Shown: positions 34,698 through 43,030 of the stretch, piece by piece
How the letters are laid out: every line of letters starts with the position of its first letter
How positions within the stretch are numbered: position 1 is the first letter of the stretch
Notes under the pieces: model-generated
The model's database searches: none
What the model was told of the DNA's origin: nothing
The model's input: the letters and a program-made list of their open reading frames with translations, nothing else
Origin: Bradyrhizobium sp. CCGB01
GTDB taxonomy: Bacteria > Pseudomonadota > Alphaproteobacteria > Rhizobiales > Xanthobacteraceae
Direction: 5' to 3'
Assembly (NCBI RefSeq): GCF_024199795.1
Contig: NZ_JANADK010000001.1
Coordinates: 5,146,001 to 5,210,000, forward strand
Length of the DNA: 64,000 bases
Program-made: the position numbers and the translations under genes

Positions 34698-35432
34698 ATG
34701 CAGTTCGTTCATAGGCTCGCGGCCCTCATCTTTCTCATGCCAGTGAATCTGGTTGGAGCTGCGCTGGGCGAAGAGGTTCCGCGACAGCCCGACGGTAGAT
34801 TTTTGATCCAGTTGAAGGATGTGCTCGTGGCTCTCCCGGAGGAGAATTCGACGATGACCACGTTCGCCGTATCGACGCCGCCCGGCAAAAGCCCACTCGA
34901 ATTTACTCTTACTGACCTGGTTGGCGCCCCCGGTCGTTATTCCGCAACGTTGCGGTCGTCCGAATGGAGTTCCGTCCGCGTTTCACAGACGCGCCCGCGC
35001 GAAATGCTGGGCGAACAAGTCGCGAAAGGCGTCACCGGCGTGGGCATCCTCAGTGGCTTGGACACGAATTGCGAAGCCTGGCTGCCCCAATGGGCGCGCT
35101 ATCGTGAAGCCGCTCTGGGTCTGCCGGCGGACCAATACGGTTGGACCAGGCAGGACAATCACCGGAGCCCTCCAACGAGCGCCTTCATCAAGTTTCTCGA
35201 CCGGGGCGAACGCGCGACAAGTCGATACTACCCGCTCGATTGCGATTTCTCGGGAAACTGCCTGCTCAAGGCCTGCCGTAACGGCCTGACCGCCTGGATT
35301 CGGATCAATTCGTCCAACAAGGGTCAGGGCGAGGACTATTCAGTAAAGGACTTCGATCAGCAGATCGCTAGCGGGGCCAAGCTACTGGAGCGGATGGTCG
35401 TGAACCGGCCTGTCGATCTCGCCCATCCTTAG
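34698..35432 (+). CDS. Secreted protein of unknown function
   Basis: ATG 34698 is chosen because GAGGA lies 6 bases upstream and the N-terminus is a signal peptide (MQFVHRLAALIFLMPVNLVGAALG). The mature part is about 220 residues with four cysteines (DTNCEAW, DCDFSGNCLLKACRNG) that may form disulfides in the periplasm. No motif is recognised. Codon choice looks less GC-biased than in neighbouring genes (for example GAATTTACTCTTACT), so the gene may be a more recent arrival. It is flanked by a repeat element. Confidence 0.7.
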   Translation: MQFVHRLAALIFLMPVNLVGAALGEEVPRQPDGRFLIQLKDVLVALPEENSTMTTFAVSTPPGKSPLEFTLTDLVGAPGRYSATLRSSEWSSVRVSQTRPREMLGEQVAKGVTGVGILSGLDTNCEAWLPQWARYREAALGLPADQYGWTRQDNHRSPPTSAFIKFLDRGERATSRYYPLDCDFSGNCLLKACRNGLTAWIRINSSNKGQGEDYSVKDFDQQIASGAKLLERMVVNRPVDLAHP

Positions 35433-35497
35433 TTGTGAGGCCGGCGTCGTAGTCATCCGCCGGCATTCCCTGATCTCACGAACTCCCCTTACGCGCG

Positions 35498-36709
35498 CTA
35501 ACCGCCGCCATTCGCTCCCGATTTCGGGGCGGCAGCCAGAGCGGGAGCGGGAGCGGGAGTGGGAGCAGCCAGGAGAAAGCCAACGGTCTCGTTCAGGAGC
35601 TCGTGGGCACGGTCGACAATGTCGTCCAGGGACATCGTCTTCGCGAACATGCGCTGCGCTTCAGCGAGCAACTGCTCGCGGGTCGGCATGCTGGACAGGC
35701 GCAGATCGGCACGGTGCTGCAGCAACGTGATCGCGTCCCGGACCGACAATTCGGTCTCATGGATCGACGTCCTGATCGCCGACGCGATGTGTTCAGGATT
35801 GAAGCGCGCAGCGAGCTGCTCGGCCGCCTGCTTGACGACGCGCGATCCCAACTGGTGCTCGTTGCGCAGAACCAGCTTGGGCGGCGTCTTCAAATCCCGG
35901 ACGATCCCGACCCAGGACAGGGCCACCAGGACATAATAGGTCAGATCGATCTCATACCAGTAGAAGCCCTGCCGGGCGCTGGCCTGATAGGCGTGGTGAT
36001 TGTTGTGCCACCCCTCACCCATCGTGAAGAAAGCAAGCAGCCAGTTGTTGCGGGAGTCGTCACCGGTCACATACCGCTTGCGTCCGTGAACATGCGCGAG
36101 TGAGTTGATGCAGAACGTGGCGTGGTACACGAGCACGGTGCTCCAGAGGAAGCCGACCACGAGCCCGGACCATCCGGCAACGAGGAAGCAGAGACCCGCG
36201 AGCACGAATGCCGGCAGAAGCTCCAGCCTGTGCAGCCACATCAACTCGGGATACGACGCCAGATCCGCTACTTTCACCAGATCGGTTGCATCGTGCTGCC
36301 GGTAGAAGATCCAGCCGACATGACTGTAGAGGAAGCCCTTGTGGCGGGGCGAATGCACATCCTTCGCCGTATCCGAGTGCAGATGATGATGGCGATGCTT
36401 GGCGGCCCACCAGAGCACGCTCTTCTGGGCGCTGCTCTGGGCAAGGAAGGCCAGGATGAACTGAAACACCCGGCTGGTCGCGTAGGAGCGATGCGAGAAG
36501 TACCGATGATATCCGGCGGTGATCCCGAACATGCGCAACCAGTACAGAACCACGCAAATGGTAACGGCTTGCCACGAGACGCCCGACCAGATCGCTGCGA
36601 CGCATCCTGCGTGGACCAATACAAACGGCAGGACCTGCGGGTACATGACGTCGTCGTGTTCGTCGTCGTGTTCCCGGCCCGGATCGATATTGATAGACAA
36701 GCTCGCCAC
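35498..36709 (-). CDS. Acyl-CoA/fatty-acid delta-9-type desaturase
   Basis: This 403-residue membrane di-iron enzyme has the three histidine boxes HRYFSHRSY, HRHHH and HNNHH, with four hydrophobic helices between them. The core matches bacterial stearoyl-CoA-like desaturases. After about residue 285 there is an extra 120-residue helical C-terminus (LRNEHQLGSRVVKQAAEQLA and onward) ending in a Pro/Ala tail. The annotated start is GTG 36709; ATG at 36646 is an alternative. It would introduce a cis double bond into membrane acyl chains. Confidence 0.9.
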   Translation of the reverse strand: MASLSINIDPGREHDDEHDDVMYPQVLPFVLVHAGCVAAIWSGVSWQAVTICVVLYWLRMFGITAGYHRYFSHRSYATSRVFQFILAFLAQSSAQKSVLWWAAKHRHHHLHSDTAKDVHSPRHKGFLYSHVGWIFYRQHDATDLVKVADLASYPELMWLHRLELLPAFVLAGLCFLVAGWSGLVVGFLWSTVLVYHATFCINSLAHVHGRKRYVTGDDSRNNWLLAFFTMGEGWHNNHHAYQASARQGFYWYEIDLTYYVLVALSWVGIVRDLKTPPKLVLRNEHQLGSRVVKQAAEQLAARFNPEHIASAIRTSIHETELSVRDAITLLQHRADLRLSSMPTREQLLAEAQRMFAKTMSLDDIVDRAHELLNETVGFLLAAPTPAPAPALAAAPKSGANGGG

Positions 36710-36942
36710 CTCAGCAGTTGCAATGGGCGGGCTAGCCCGCTTTGCGGTACAAAAAAACCGCGGCCGGTAAACCAGTCGCGGGTCACACGAATCAGGTCGT
36801 CAGTCAGCACGCTAGCAGCGGCGAGGCCAAGTCGTTCGGCCGAACTCGATGAATCGAACATGGCTGGCGTCCGATCATTCCGCAAGTGGCCATATGCCGC
36901 TGTTTTCGTATCCAAATACCGCGCCGGCGGCGCTCGGAGCAG

Positions 36943-39900
36943 CTAGGCCGCCTTCTTGCTCTGCGCCAGTTGCGCGAGCTGACGCATGATCTCGGTGGTG
37001 CCGGCGAGACGCTCTTCCGGCGTCTCCCAGTCCTGCAGGAACACCACCTTCATGTCCGGCCGGACCTTGGCGGCCTGACCGTAGCTGCGGATGAACGACA
37101 CCAGGCGGTCGGGATAGGCGAACGAATTGTCGCGGAAGGCGATGACGGCGCCCTTCGGGCCGGCGTCGATCTTCCCGACATTGGCCTTGCGGCAGAACGC
37201 CTTGATCGCGGCGACCTTGAACAGATAGCGCACCTCGTCCGGCAGCACGCCGAAACGGTCGCGCATCTCCGCGCCGAAGTTCTCGATCTCCTCCTCGGTG
37301 TCGAGATCGGCCAGCCGCCGGTACAGCGACAGCCGCACCGAGAGGTCGCCGACATAGTCTTCCGGAATGAGCACGGGCATGCCGATGGTGATCGACGGCG
37401 ACCAGCGGTCGGCGGCGGGCTCGGACACGCCGGCCTTGAGGTTGACGATCGCCTCCTCCAGCATCGACTGGTAGAGCTCGAAGCCGACCTCCTTGATGTG
37501 GCCGGACTGCTCCTCGCCGAGCAGGTTGCCGGCGCCGCGGATGTCGAGATCGTGCGAGGCGAGCTGGAAGCCCGCGCCCAGCGTCTCCAGCGATTGCAGC
37601 ACGGTGAGCCGGCGCTCGGCCTGCGCGGTGATCTTCTGCTGCGCCGGCAGCGTGAACAGTGCATAGGCCCGCAGCTTGGACCGGCCGACGCGTCCGCGGA
37701 GCTGATACAGCTGCGCCAGGCCGAACATGTCCGCGCGGTGCACGATCAGCGTGTTGGCGTTGGGGATGTCGAGGCCGGATTCCACGATGGTGGTCGACAG
37801 CAGGATGTCGAACTTGCCGTCGTAGAAGGCGGTCATGATGTCCTCGATCACCGCCGGCGGCATCTGGCCGTGCGCGACCGCGACCTTCATCTCCGGCACG
37901 TTCTTGTCGAGGAAGTCCTTGACCTCGGCGAGGTCGTCGATGCGCGGCACCACGTAGAACGCCTGCCCGCCGCGATAGCGCTCGCGCAGCAGCGCCTCGC
38001 GGATCATCAGCGGATCATGCGGGGCCACGAAGGTGCGCACCGCGAGGCGGTCGACCGGGGGCGATGCGATGATCGAAAGCTCGCGGACGCCGGTCAGCGC
38101 CAATTGCAGTGTGCGCGGGATCGGGGTCGCCGACAGCGTCAGCACATGGACCTCGGCACGAAGCGCTTTCAGCCGCTCCTTGTGGGTGACGCCAAAATGC
38201 TGCTCCTCGTCGACGATGACGAGGCCGAGGTCGCGGAACTTGATGGCTTTACCAAGCAGCGCATGGGTGCCGACGACGATATCGACCGAACCGTCGGCAA
38301 TGCCCTTCTTGACCAGGTTCAGCTCCTTGGTCGCGATCAGGCGCGAGGCCTGCGCCACATTCACCGGAAAGCCCTTGAAGCGCTCGGTGAAGGTTTTTGC
38401 GTGCTGGCGCGCCAATAGCGTCGTCGGCACCACGACCGCGACCTGCTTGCCTTCGAGCGCGACGGCAAAGGCCGCGCGCAGCGCGACCTCCGTCTTGCCG
38501 AAGCCGACGTCGCCGCAGATCAGCCGGTCCATCGGACGGCCGAGCTCGAGGTCCTTCAGGGTGGCTTCGATCGCGCCGAGCTGGTCCTCGGTCTCGTCAT
38601 AGGGGAAGCGTGCGCAGAACTCGTCGTAGAGGCCCTGCTGTACCGGCAGCTTCGGCGCCTCGTGCAGATGACGCGCGGCGGCGATCTTGATCAGCTCGCC
38701 CGCGATCTCCCGGATGCGGTTCTTAAGCTTGGCCTTGCGCGTCTGCCAGCCGGAGCCCCCCAGACGATCGAGCTCGACCGTGGTCTGGTCGGAGCCGTAG
38801 CGTGACAGCAGCTCGATGTTCTCGACCGGCAGGAACAGTTTTGTCTCGGCCGCATAATGCAATTCGAGGCAGTCATGCGGCGCACCGGCGACGTCGAGGG
38901 TTTGCAGGCCGATGAAGCGGCCGATGCCGTGATCGACGTGGACCACGATGTCGCCGGCGGTGAGGCTCGTCACCTCCGAGATGAAATTGTCGAGCTTGCG
39001 GCTGGCCTTGCGCGGCCGCACCAGGCGGTCGCCAAGGATGTCCTGCTCGCTGATCAGCGCGATCTCGTCGGTCTCGAAACCGCTTTCCAGGCCGAGCACG
39101 GCGAGCATGGTCTCGTTGCGCGGGGTCGCCTGCACCGTCCGCCAGCTGTTGACGCTGGTGGTGTGGGTCAGCTTGTGGTCGCGCAGCATCGAGGTCATGC
39201 GGTCGCGCGAGCCTTCGCTCCAGAGCGCGATCACCACTTTCTTGCGCGCGGCGTGCAAAGCCATGACGTGGCTGACCACGGACTCGAACACGTTGACTGT
39301 GGTGTCATTGCGTTCGGGTGCGAAGTCGCGGCCCTTGCGCGCGCCGGCATCGACGATGGTCGCGCCGTCGGCCGGGACGGAAAACTGCGTCAGCCGCACC
39401 AGCGGCATCTCGCGCTCGCGCCTGCTCCATTCCTCGTCCGTGAGATAGAGCCTGTCAGGCGGCAGCGGCTTGTAGATGGCACCGCCGCCGGGATGCTCCA
39501 TCGCATCACGGCGGGCCTGGTAGTAGTCCAGGATCTGCTTGAAGCGCTCGCGGACCGCGTCCTCGGCCTGCGGCTCGATCGCAACGGCCGCGCCTTGCAG
39601 ATAGTCGAACAGCGTGTCCATCCGGTCCTGGAACAGCGGCAGCCAGTGCTCCATGCCGGGATGGCGGCGGCCTTCGCTGACGGCTTCATACAGCGCATCG
39701 TCGCGCTCGGGCGCGCCGAACTCGGCGACATAGCCCATCCGGAAACGGCGGATGGTGTCGGTGACGAGCTGGAATTCCGAGATCGGCACGAGGTCGAGCG
39801 CGCGCATGTCGAGCAGCGTGCGCTGGGTCTCGGCGTCGAAGGTGCGGATCGATTCCAGGCTGTCGCCGAAGAAGTCGAAGCGGACGGGCTGCTCAAGGCC

Positions 39901-40461
39901 CGCCGGAAACAGGTCCAGGATGCCGCCGCGCACGGCATATTCGCCGGGCTCGCGCACGGTCGAGGAGCGGTTGTAGCCGTTGTGCTCGAGCCAGGCGACG
40001 ATGCTGTCCATCGGCACGACATTGCCGGGCGCGACCGACAGCGCCTGCGCCGCGACCAGATCGCGCGAGGGCACGCGCTGCACCACCGCATTCACTGTCG
40101 TCAGCACGATCAGCGGCTTGTCGCTGCCGGTGAGCGAGGCGAGCCGCGCCAGCGTGGTCAGACGCTGCGCCAGGATGCCGCCATGCGGCGAGACGCGATC
40201 ATAGGGCTGGCAGTCCCAGGCCGGGAACTGGAGCACCGGCAGATCGGGTGCGAAGAATTGCAGTGCCCGTTCGAGCTGCTGCATCCGCGCACCGTCGCGG
40301 CAGACCACGGCAAGGCTGACGGCCGGCTTCTTCGGCCGCGCCGCGATCGCGCGCGCCAGATCGGAGATGACGAGGCCTTCGGCGCCTTCGGCGACATTGG
40401 CAAGCGTCAGCGCGCGGCCGGGCGTGAGCAGCTCGGCCGGAGATTTCATGCCCTGCTTCAT
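36943..40461 (-). CDS. mfd: Transcription-repair coupling factor Mfd
   Basis: The 1172-residue translocase has all family parts: the UvrB-like N-terminal module (about 30-350), the RNA-polymerase-interacting domain (DIVVHVDHGIGRFIGLQTL near residue 505), the RecG-like helicase motor (ICGDVGFGKTEVALRAAF, VDEEQHFG, LQLRGRVGRS-like QLRGRVGRSKLRAY) and the C-terminal TRCF domain. It removes stalled RNA polymerase and recruits UvrA. The start overlaps the sdhE stop by four bases. Confidence 0.97.
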   Translation of the reverse strand: MKQGMKSPAELLTPGRALTLANVAEGAEGLVISDLARAIAARPKKPAVSLAVVCRDGARMQQLERALQFFAPDLPVLQFPAWDCQPYDRVSPHGGILAQRLTTLARLASLTGSDKPLIVLTTVNAVVQRVPSRDLVAAQALSVAPGNVVPMDSIVAWLEHNGYNRSSTVREPGEYAVRGGILDLFPAGLEQPVRFDFFGDSLESIRTFDAETQRTLLDMRALDLVPISEFQLVTDTIRRFRMGYVAEFGAPERDDALYEAVSEGRRHPGMEHWLPLFQDRMDTLFDYLQGAAVAIEPQAEDAVRERFKQILDYYQARRDAMEHPGGGAIYKPLPPDRLYLTDEEWSRREREMPLVRLTQFSVPADGATIVDAGARKGRDFAPERNDTTVNVFESVVSHVMALHAARKKVVIALWSEGSRDRMTSMLRDHKLTHTTSVNSWRTVQATPRNETMLAVLGLESGFETDEIALISEQDILGDRLVRPRKASRKLDNFISEVTSLTAGDIVVHVDHGIGRFIGLQTLDVAGAPHDCLELHYAAETKLFLPVENIELLSRYGSDQTTVELDRLGGSGWQTRKAKLKNRIREIAGELIKIAAARHLHEAPKLPVQQGLYDEFCARFPYDETEDQLGAIEATLKDLELGRPMDRLICGDVGFGKTEVALRAAFAVALEGKQVAVVVPTTLLARQHAKTFTERFKGFPVNVAQASRLIATKELNLVKKGIADGSVDIVVGTHALLGKAIKFRDLGLVIVDEEQHFGVTHKERLKALRAEVHVLTLSATPIPRTLQLALTGVRELSIIASPPVDRLAVRTFVAPHDPLMIREALLRERYRGGQAFYVVPRIDDLAEVKDFLDKNVPEMKVAVAHGQMPPAVIEDIMTAFYDGKFDILLSTTIVESGLDIPNANTLIVHRADMFGLAQLYQLRGRVGRSKLRAYALFTLPAQQKITAQAERRLTVLQSLETLGAGFQLASHDLDIRGAGNLLGEEQSGHIKEVGFELYQSMLEEAIVNLKAGVSEPAADRWSPSITIGMPVLIPEDYVGDLSVRLSLYRRLADLDTEEEIENFGAEMRDRFGVLPDEVRYLFKVAAIKAFCRKANVGKIDAGPKGAVIAFRDNSFAYPDRLVSFIRSYGQAAKVRPDMKVVFLQDWETPEERLAGTTEIMRQLAQLAQSKKAA

Positions 40462-40748
40462 GCGTCGCGGTCCGCGATCGGGAACGCCTTGATGCGCGCG
40501 AAGATCGCGCCGGTGACATCAGCTGGCAGCACCTTGTCACCCGTGATGGCGGCATAGAGATCGGGATCGTTGACCTCGAGCAGGGCCTCGAGCTCGGTCA
40601 GCTCGGCGTCGGACAGGTTGCCGATCTCGGCATCCGCGAAGCGGCCGAGGATCAGATCCATCTCGCGCGTGCCGCGGTGCCAGCAGCGGAACAGCAACCG
40701 CTTGCGGCGATCGTCCAGTCCGTTGCTCGATCGTGTCGTTCCCGTCAT
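40458..40748 (-). CDS. sdhE: FAD assembly factor SdhE
   Basis: The 96 residues include the diagnostic RGTREMDLILGRFAD motif at about 25-39 and the helical bundle of the SdhE/Sdh5 family (LSDAELTELEALLEVNDPDL). It helps attach FAD covalently to the succinate dehydrogenase flavoprotein. It is transcribed with mfd, with overlapping stop and start. Confidence 0.95.
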   Translation of the reverse strand: MTGTTRSSNGLDDRRKRLLFRCWHRGTREMDLILGRFADAEIGNLSDAELTELEALLEVNDPDLYAAITGDKVLPADVTGAIFARIKAFPIADRDA

Positions 40749-41087
40749 GTCTCAAATCCAGTCAAACGCCAAAAGCCCGGACGTGCCGGGCCGGGGTGAT
40801 ATAGGCCCTGAGCTTGCGAATGTCAGCAGCATTCCAAGCGCCGGTGCGTGCAAAAACGCCGGGTGTGGCCCTGCCACTTGCAGCTTTTCAATTTCACCGC
40901 TATGTGTCTGCCCGATTTCGCGCCCCGCGGGCGCGATCATCAGGGAGAAGGCTCGATGACGATCATGTCTCGCCGCCCCGTCGAGGGCATCGCCTAAACT
41001 GCGCGTGCGTTGGCCGCGCCGTTAGGGAAACCACGCGCATAGCACAGCTGCGCGTGTCGACGATCCCTATCTGCTGAAAGCTTTTCA
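40749..41087. other. Intergenic region between sdhE and rtcB
   Basis: This 339-base region holds the divergent promoters of sdhE-mfd and rtcB-prfH. A TGGC...TTGCA pair at 40866-40882 resembles sigma-54 elements but the spacing is one base too long. A 13-codon ORF with an AGGGAGAAGG site begins at 40956. Neither is convincing as a feature. Confidence 0.5.
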
Positions 41088-42278
41088 ATGGGCACTTCTG
41101 CCAACGTGGACGGCCGCGCGCCGATCCACATCTTCGCCTCGTCCAGATCATGGATCGAAGGCAACGCAACACTTCAACTGGAACACGTCGCTGGGCTCCC
41201 TGGAGTCCGGGCGGTCGCTGCCATGCCTGATCTGCATCCGGGCAAATATGGCCCGGTCGGCTGCGCCATTCTATCGGAACGGATTCATCCGCAACTGGTC
41301 GGCTCCGACATCGGCTGCGGCATGGGCCTGTTCGAGCTCGGCGTGGCCGCGCGCAAGCTCCGGCTCGATCACCTGGCCGAGCGGATGCACGACCTCGACC
41401 AGCCCTGGGATGGCGACGCCAAGAGCGCCGCTGCCAACGATGGACTGGATGCCACCACTTTTGATGCCGCGCTCGGCAGCATCGGAGGCGGCAACCATTT
41501 CTGCGAGATTCAGGCCATCGACGATATCCTTGCACCGGATGCGGCGGCACGAGCCGGCCTCGAGCGGAGCCTCGCTTACGTGCTGGTCCATTCCGGATCC
41601 CGGGGCCTTGGCTTCTCGATTCTGGAGCGGGCTCTCCGCGACGGATACGATAGCCTGACCATCGAGAGCGACGAAGGACATGCTTACCTCGCGGCACACG
41701 ATCACGCCGTGCGATGGGCCAAACTCAATCGTCGCATCATCGCGGAACGGGCGGGCATCGCAGCCCGCGCTGATCTGCGTCCCGTTGGCGACCTCGCGCA
41801 CAACATGGTCGAATGTCGGCCCAGTGCCGCGGGCGAAGTCATGGCGCTGCATCGCAAGGGGGCTGCAGCCGCCGATCGCGGACTCGTGCCAGTGCCGGGA
41901 TCGCGCGGTACGCTGTCCTATCTGGTCGAGCCTCTCGCGGACATGCCAGCCGAGGCGCTTGCATCGCTCGCGCACGGAGCGGGTCGCAAATACGATCGTG
42001 CATCCATGCACGGTCGTGTCCGGGTCAAGAAGTCCGATATCGCAAGGCTGGAACGCAATCCGTTCGGCGGCATCGTCGTCTGCGGGGATCGCGGCCTGCT
42101 CGCGGAGGAAGCGCCGGACGCCTACAAGAGTATCGAGCGCGTCATCGGCGACCTCGTGGAGTTCGGCCTGGTGCGCGTGGTGGCAACCTTCCGGCCACTG
42201 CTGACATTCAAGAAGGCGCAGTCCAGTGTCCCGGCGAGCGGCAAGCGCGACAAGGGCTGGAAGGAGGATCGCCGATGA
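41088..42278 (+). CDS. rtcB: RtcB-family RNA ligase (PrfH-coupled type)
   Basis: The 396 residues carry the RtcB metal and GTP site: GSDIGCGMG with its cysteine near residue 78, GGGNHFCEIQ, HSGSRGLG, PGSRGTLSYLV, and the guanylylated histidine in AHGAGRKYDRASM near residue 305. RtcB joins RNA 3'-phosphate or 2',3'-cyclic phosphate ends to 5'-OH ends, using GTP and Mn. It overlaps prfH by four bases (ATGA). This pairing marks the PrfH-linked RtcB group, which is reported to reseal 16S rRNA cut in the decoding centre. No rtcA or rtcR adjoins. Confidence 0.93.
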   Translation: MGTSANVDGRAPIHIFASSRSWIEGNATLQLEHVAGLPGVRAVAAMPDLHPGKYGPVGCAILSERIHPQLVGSDIGCGMGLFELGVAARKLRLDHLAERMHDLDQPWDGDAKSAAANDGLDATTFDAALGSIGGGNHFCEIQAIDDILAPDAAARAGLERSLAYVLVHSGSRGLGFSILERALRDGYDSLTIESDEGHAYLAAHDHAVRWAKLNRRIIAERAGIAARADLRPVGDLAHNMVECRPSAAGEVMALHRKGAAAADRGLVPVPGSRGTLSYLVEPLADMPAEALASLAHGAGRKYDRASMHGRVRVKKSDIARLERNPFGGIVVCGDRGLLAEEAPDAYKSIERVIGDLVEFGLVRVVATFRPLLTFKKAQSSVPASGKRDKGWKEDRR

Positions 42279-42898
42279 TCCGCCTTCTGTTCACCAGCGG
42301 ACGCGGTCCGGCGGAATGCCGGATCGCGGTGGCGAACGCGGTTGCGGCTCTCGTCAGCGAAGCGACCGCACTCGGCTTCGATACCGACCATCTTGAAGGC
42401 CCCAATCCCGACAAGCACGGTCCCGCATCGGCGCTCGTTGTCGTTCATGGCGACGGTGCGGCCGCCTTTGCGCGGCCGTGGATCGGTGCGATCCAATGGA
42501 CGGTGCAAAGCCCGCTCAGGCCGCATCACAAGCGCAAGAACTGGTTCATCGGCGTTTTCGAGCTTCCCGCGCTGCCCGACGCGCCGAAGGCCATCAGCAC
42601 TCAGGACGTTCGCTTTGAGGCTTTCCGTGCCGGCGGCCCGGGCGGCCAGCACCAGAACAAGACCGAAAGCGCGGTGCGGGCCGTCCACGTCCCAAGCGGG
42701 CTTGCGGTCGTCGCGCGCGAAGAACGTTCGCAACATCGGAACAAGGCGCTGGCACTAGACCGGCTGGCGGCTTTGCTCAGGCTGCAAGGCGAGCTGGCCG
42801 CGATCGCCGCCCGCAACGAAGCGCACGCGGCGCACGATCAGCTCGAGCGCGGTCGGCCGGTCAAGCGGTTCAAGGGCGCCGCGTTTCGAGCCGCATAG
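42275..42898 (+). CDS. prfH: Peptide chain release factor homologue PrfH
   Basis: The 207-residue protein has the class I release factor catalytic motif GGQ in GGPGGQHQNKTESAVRAVH near residues 120-140 and a basic C-terminal tail (RGRPVKRFKGAAFRAA). It lacks the stop-codon-reading domain of RF1 and RF2, as PrfH does. PrfH hydrolyses peptidyl-tRNA on ribosomes whose decoding centre has been cut, so that RtcB can reseal the rRNA. This copy is full length, unlike the truncated prfH of some E. coli strains. Confidence 0.93.
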   Translation: MIRLLFTSGRGPAECRIAVANAVAALVSEATALGFDTDHLEGPNPDKHGPASALVVVHGDGAAAFARPWIGAIQWTVQSPLRPHHKRKNWFIGVFELPALPDAPKAISTQDVRFEAFRAGGPGGQHQNKTESAVRAVHVPSGLAVVAREERSQHRNKALALDRLAALLRLQGELAAIAARNEAHAAHDQLERGRPVKRFKGAAFRAA

Positions 42899-42908
42899 CA
42901 TGGTCGCG

Positions 42909-42940
42909 CCTGGACCGGCAGCACACTCCGCCGGTCCAGG
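42909..42940 (+). terminator. Hairpin after prfH
   Basis: CCTGGACCGGC and its exact complement form an 11-bp stem with a 10-base loop, 10 bases after the prfH stop. There is no T-run, so termination here would need Rho or be partial. Confidence 0.5.
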
Positions 42941-43030
42941 CAGGCCCCATCATGGCCGGGCCGAAATAAAGCCGTGGACGTCCAGCACAAAACTGGCCAT
43001 CACGGCAGTGAACGGTTCTGGATTCCTCGA

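Noticed and set aside
36274..36915. A 213-codon minus-strand frame starting upstream of the desaturase (MFDSSSSAERLGLAAASVLT)
   Set aside because: The first 50 residues look passable, but the frame then runs out of phase through the desaturase gene. I found no sign of a fused or programmed frameshift product.
40866..40882. Sigma-54-like pair TGGCCC...TTGCA upstream of rtcB
   Set aside because: The GG to GC spacing is 11 bases instead of 10, which normally abolishes sigma-54 promoters. No rtcR gene adjoins.
40956..40997. 13-codon ORF (MTIMSRRPVEGIA) with a ribosome site before rtcB
   Set aside because: It is too short to judge, has no terminator after it and shows no amino-acid bias; likely chance.
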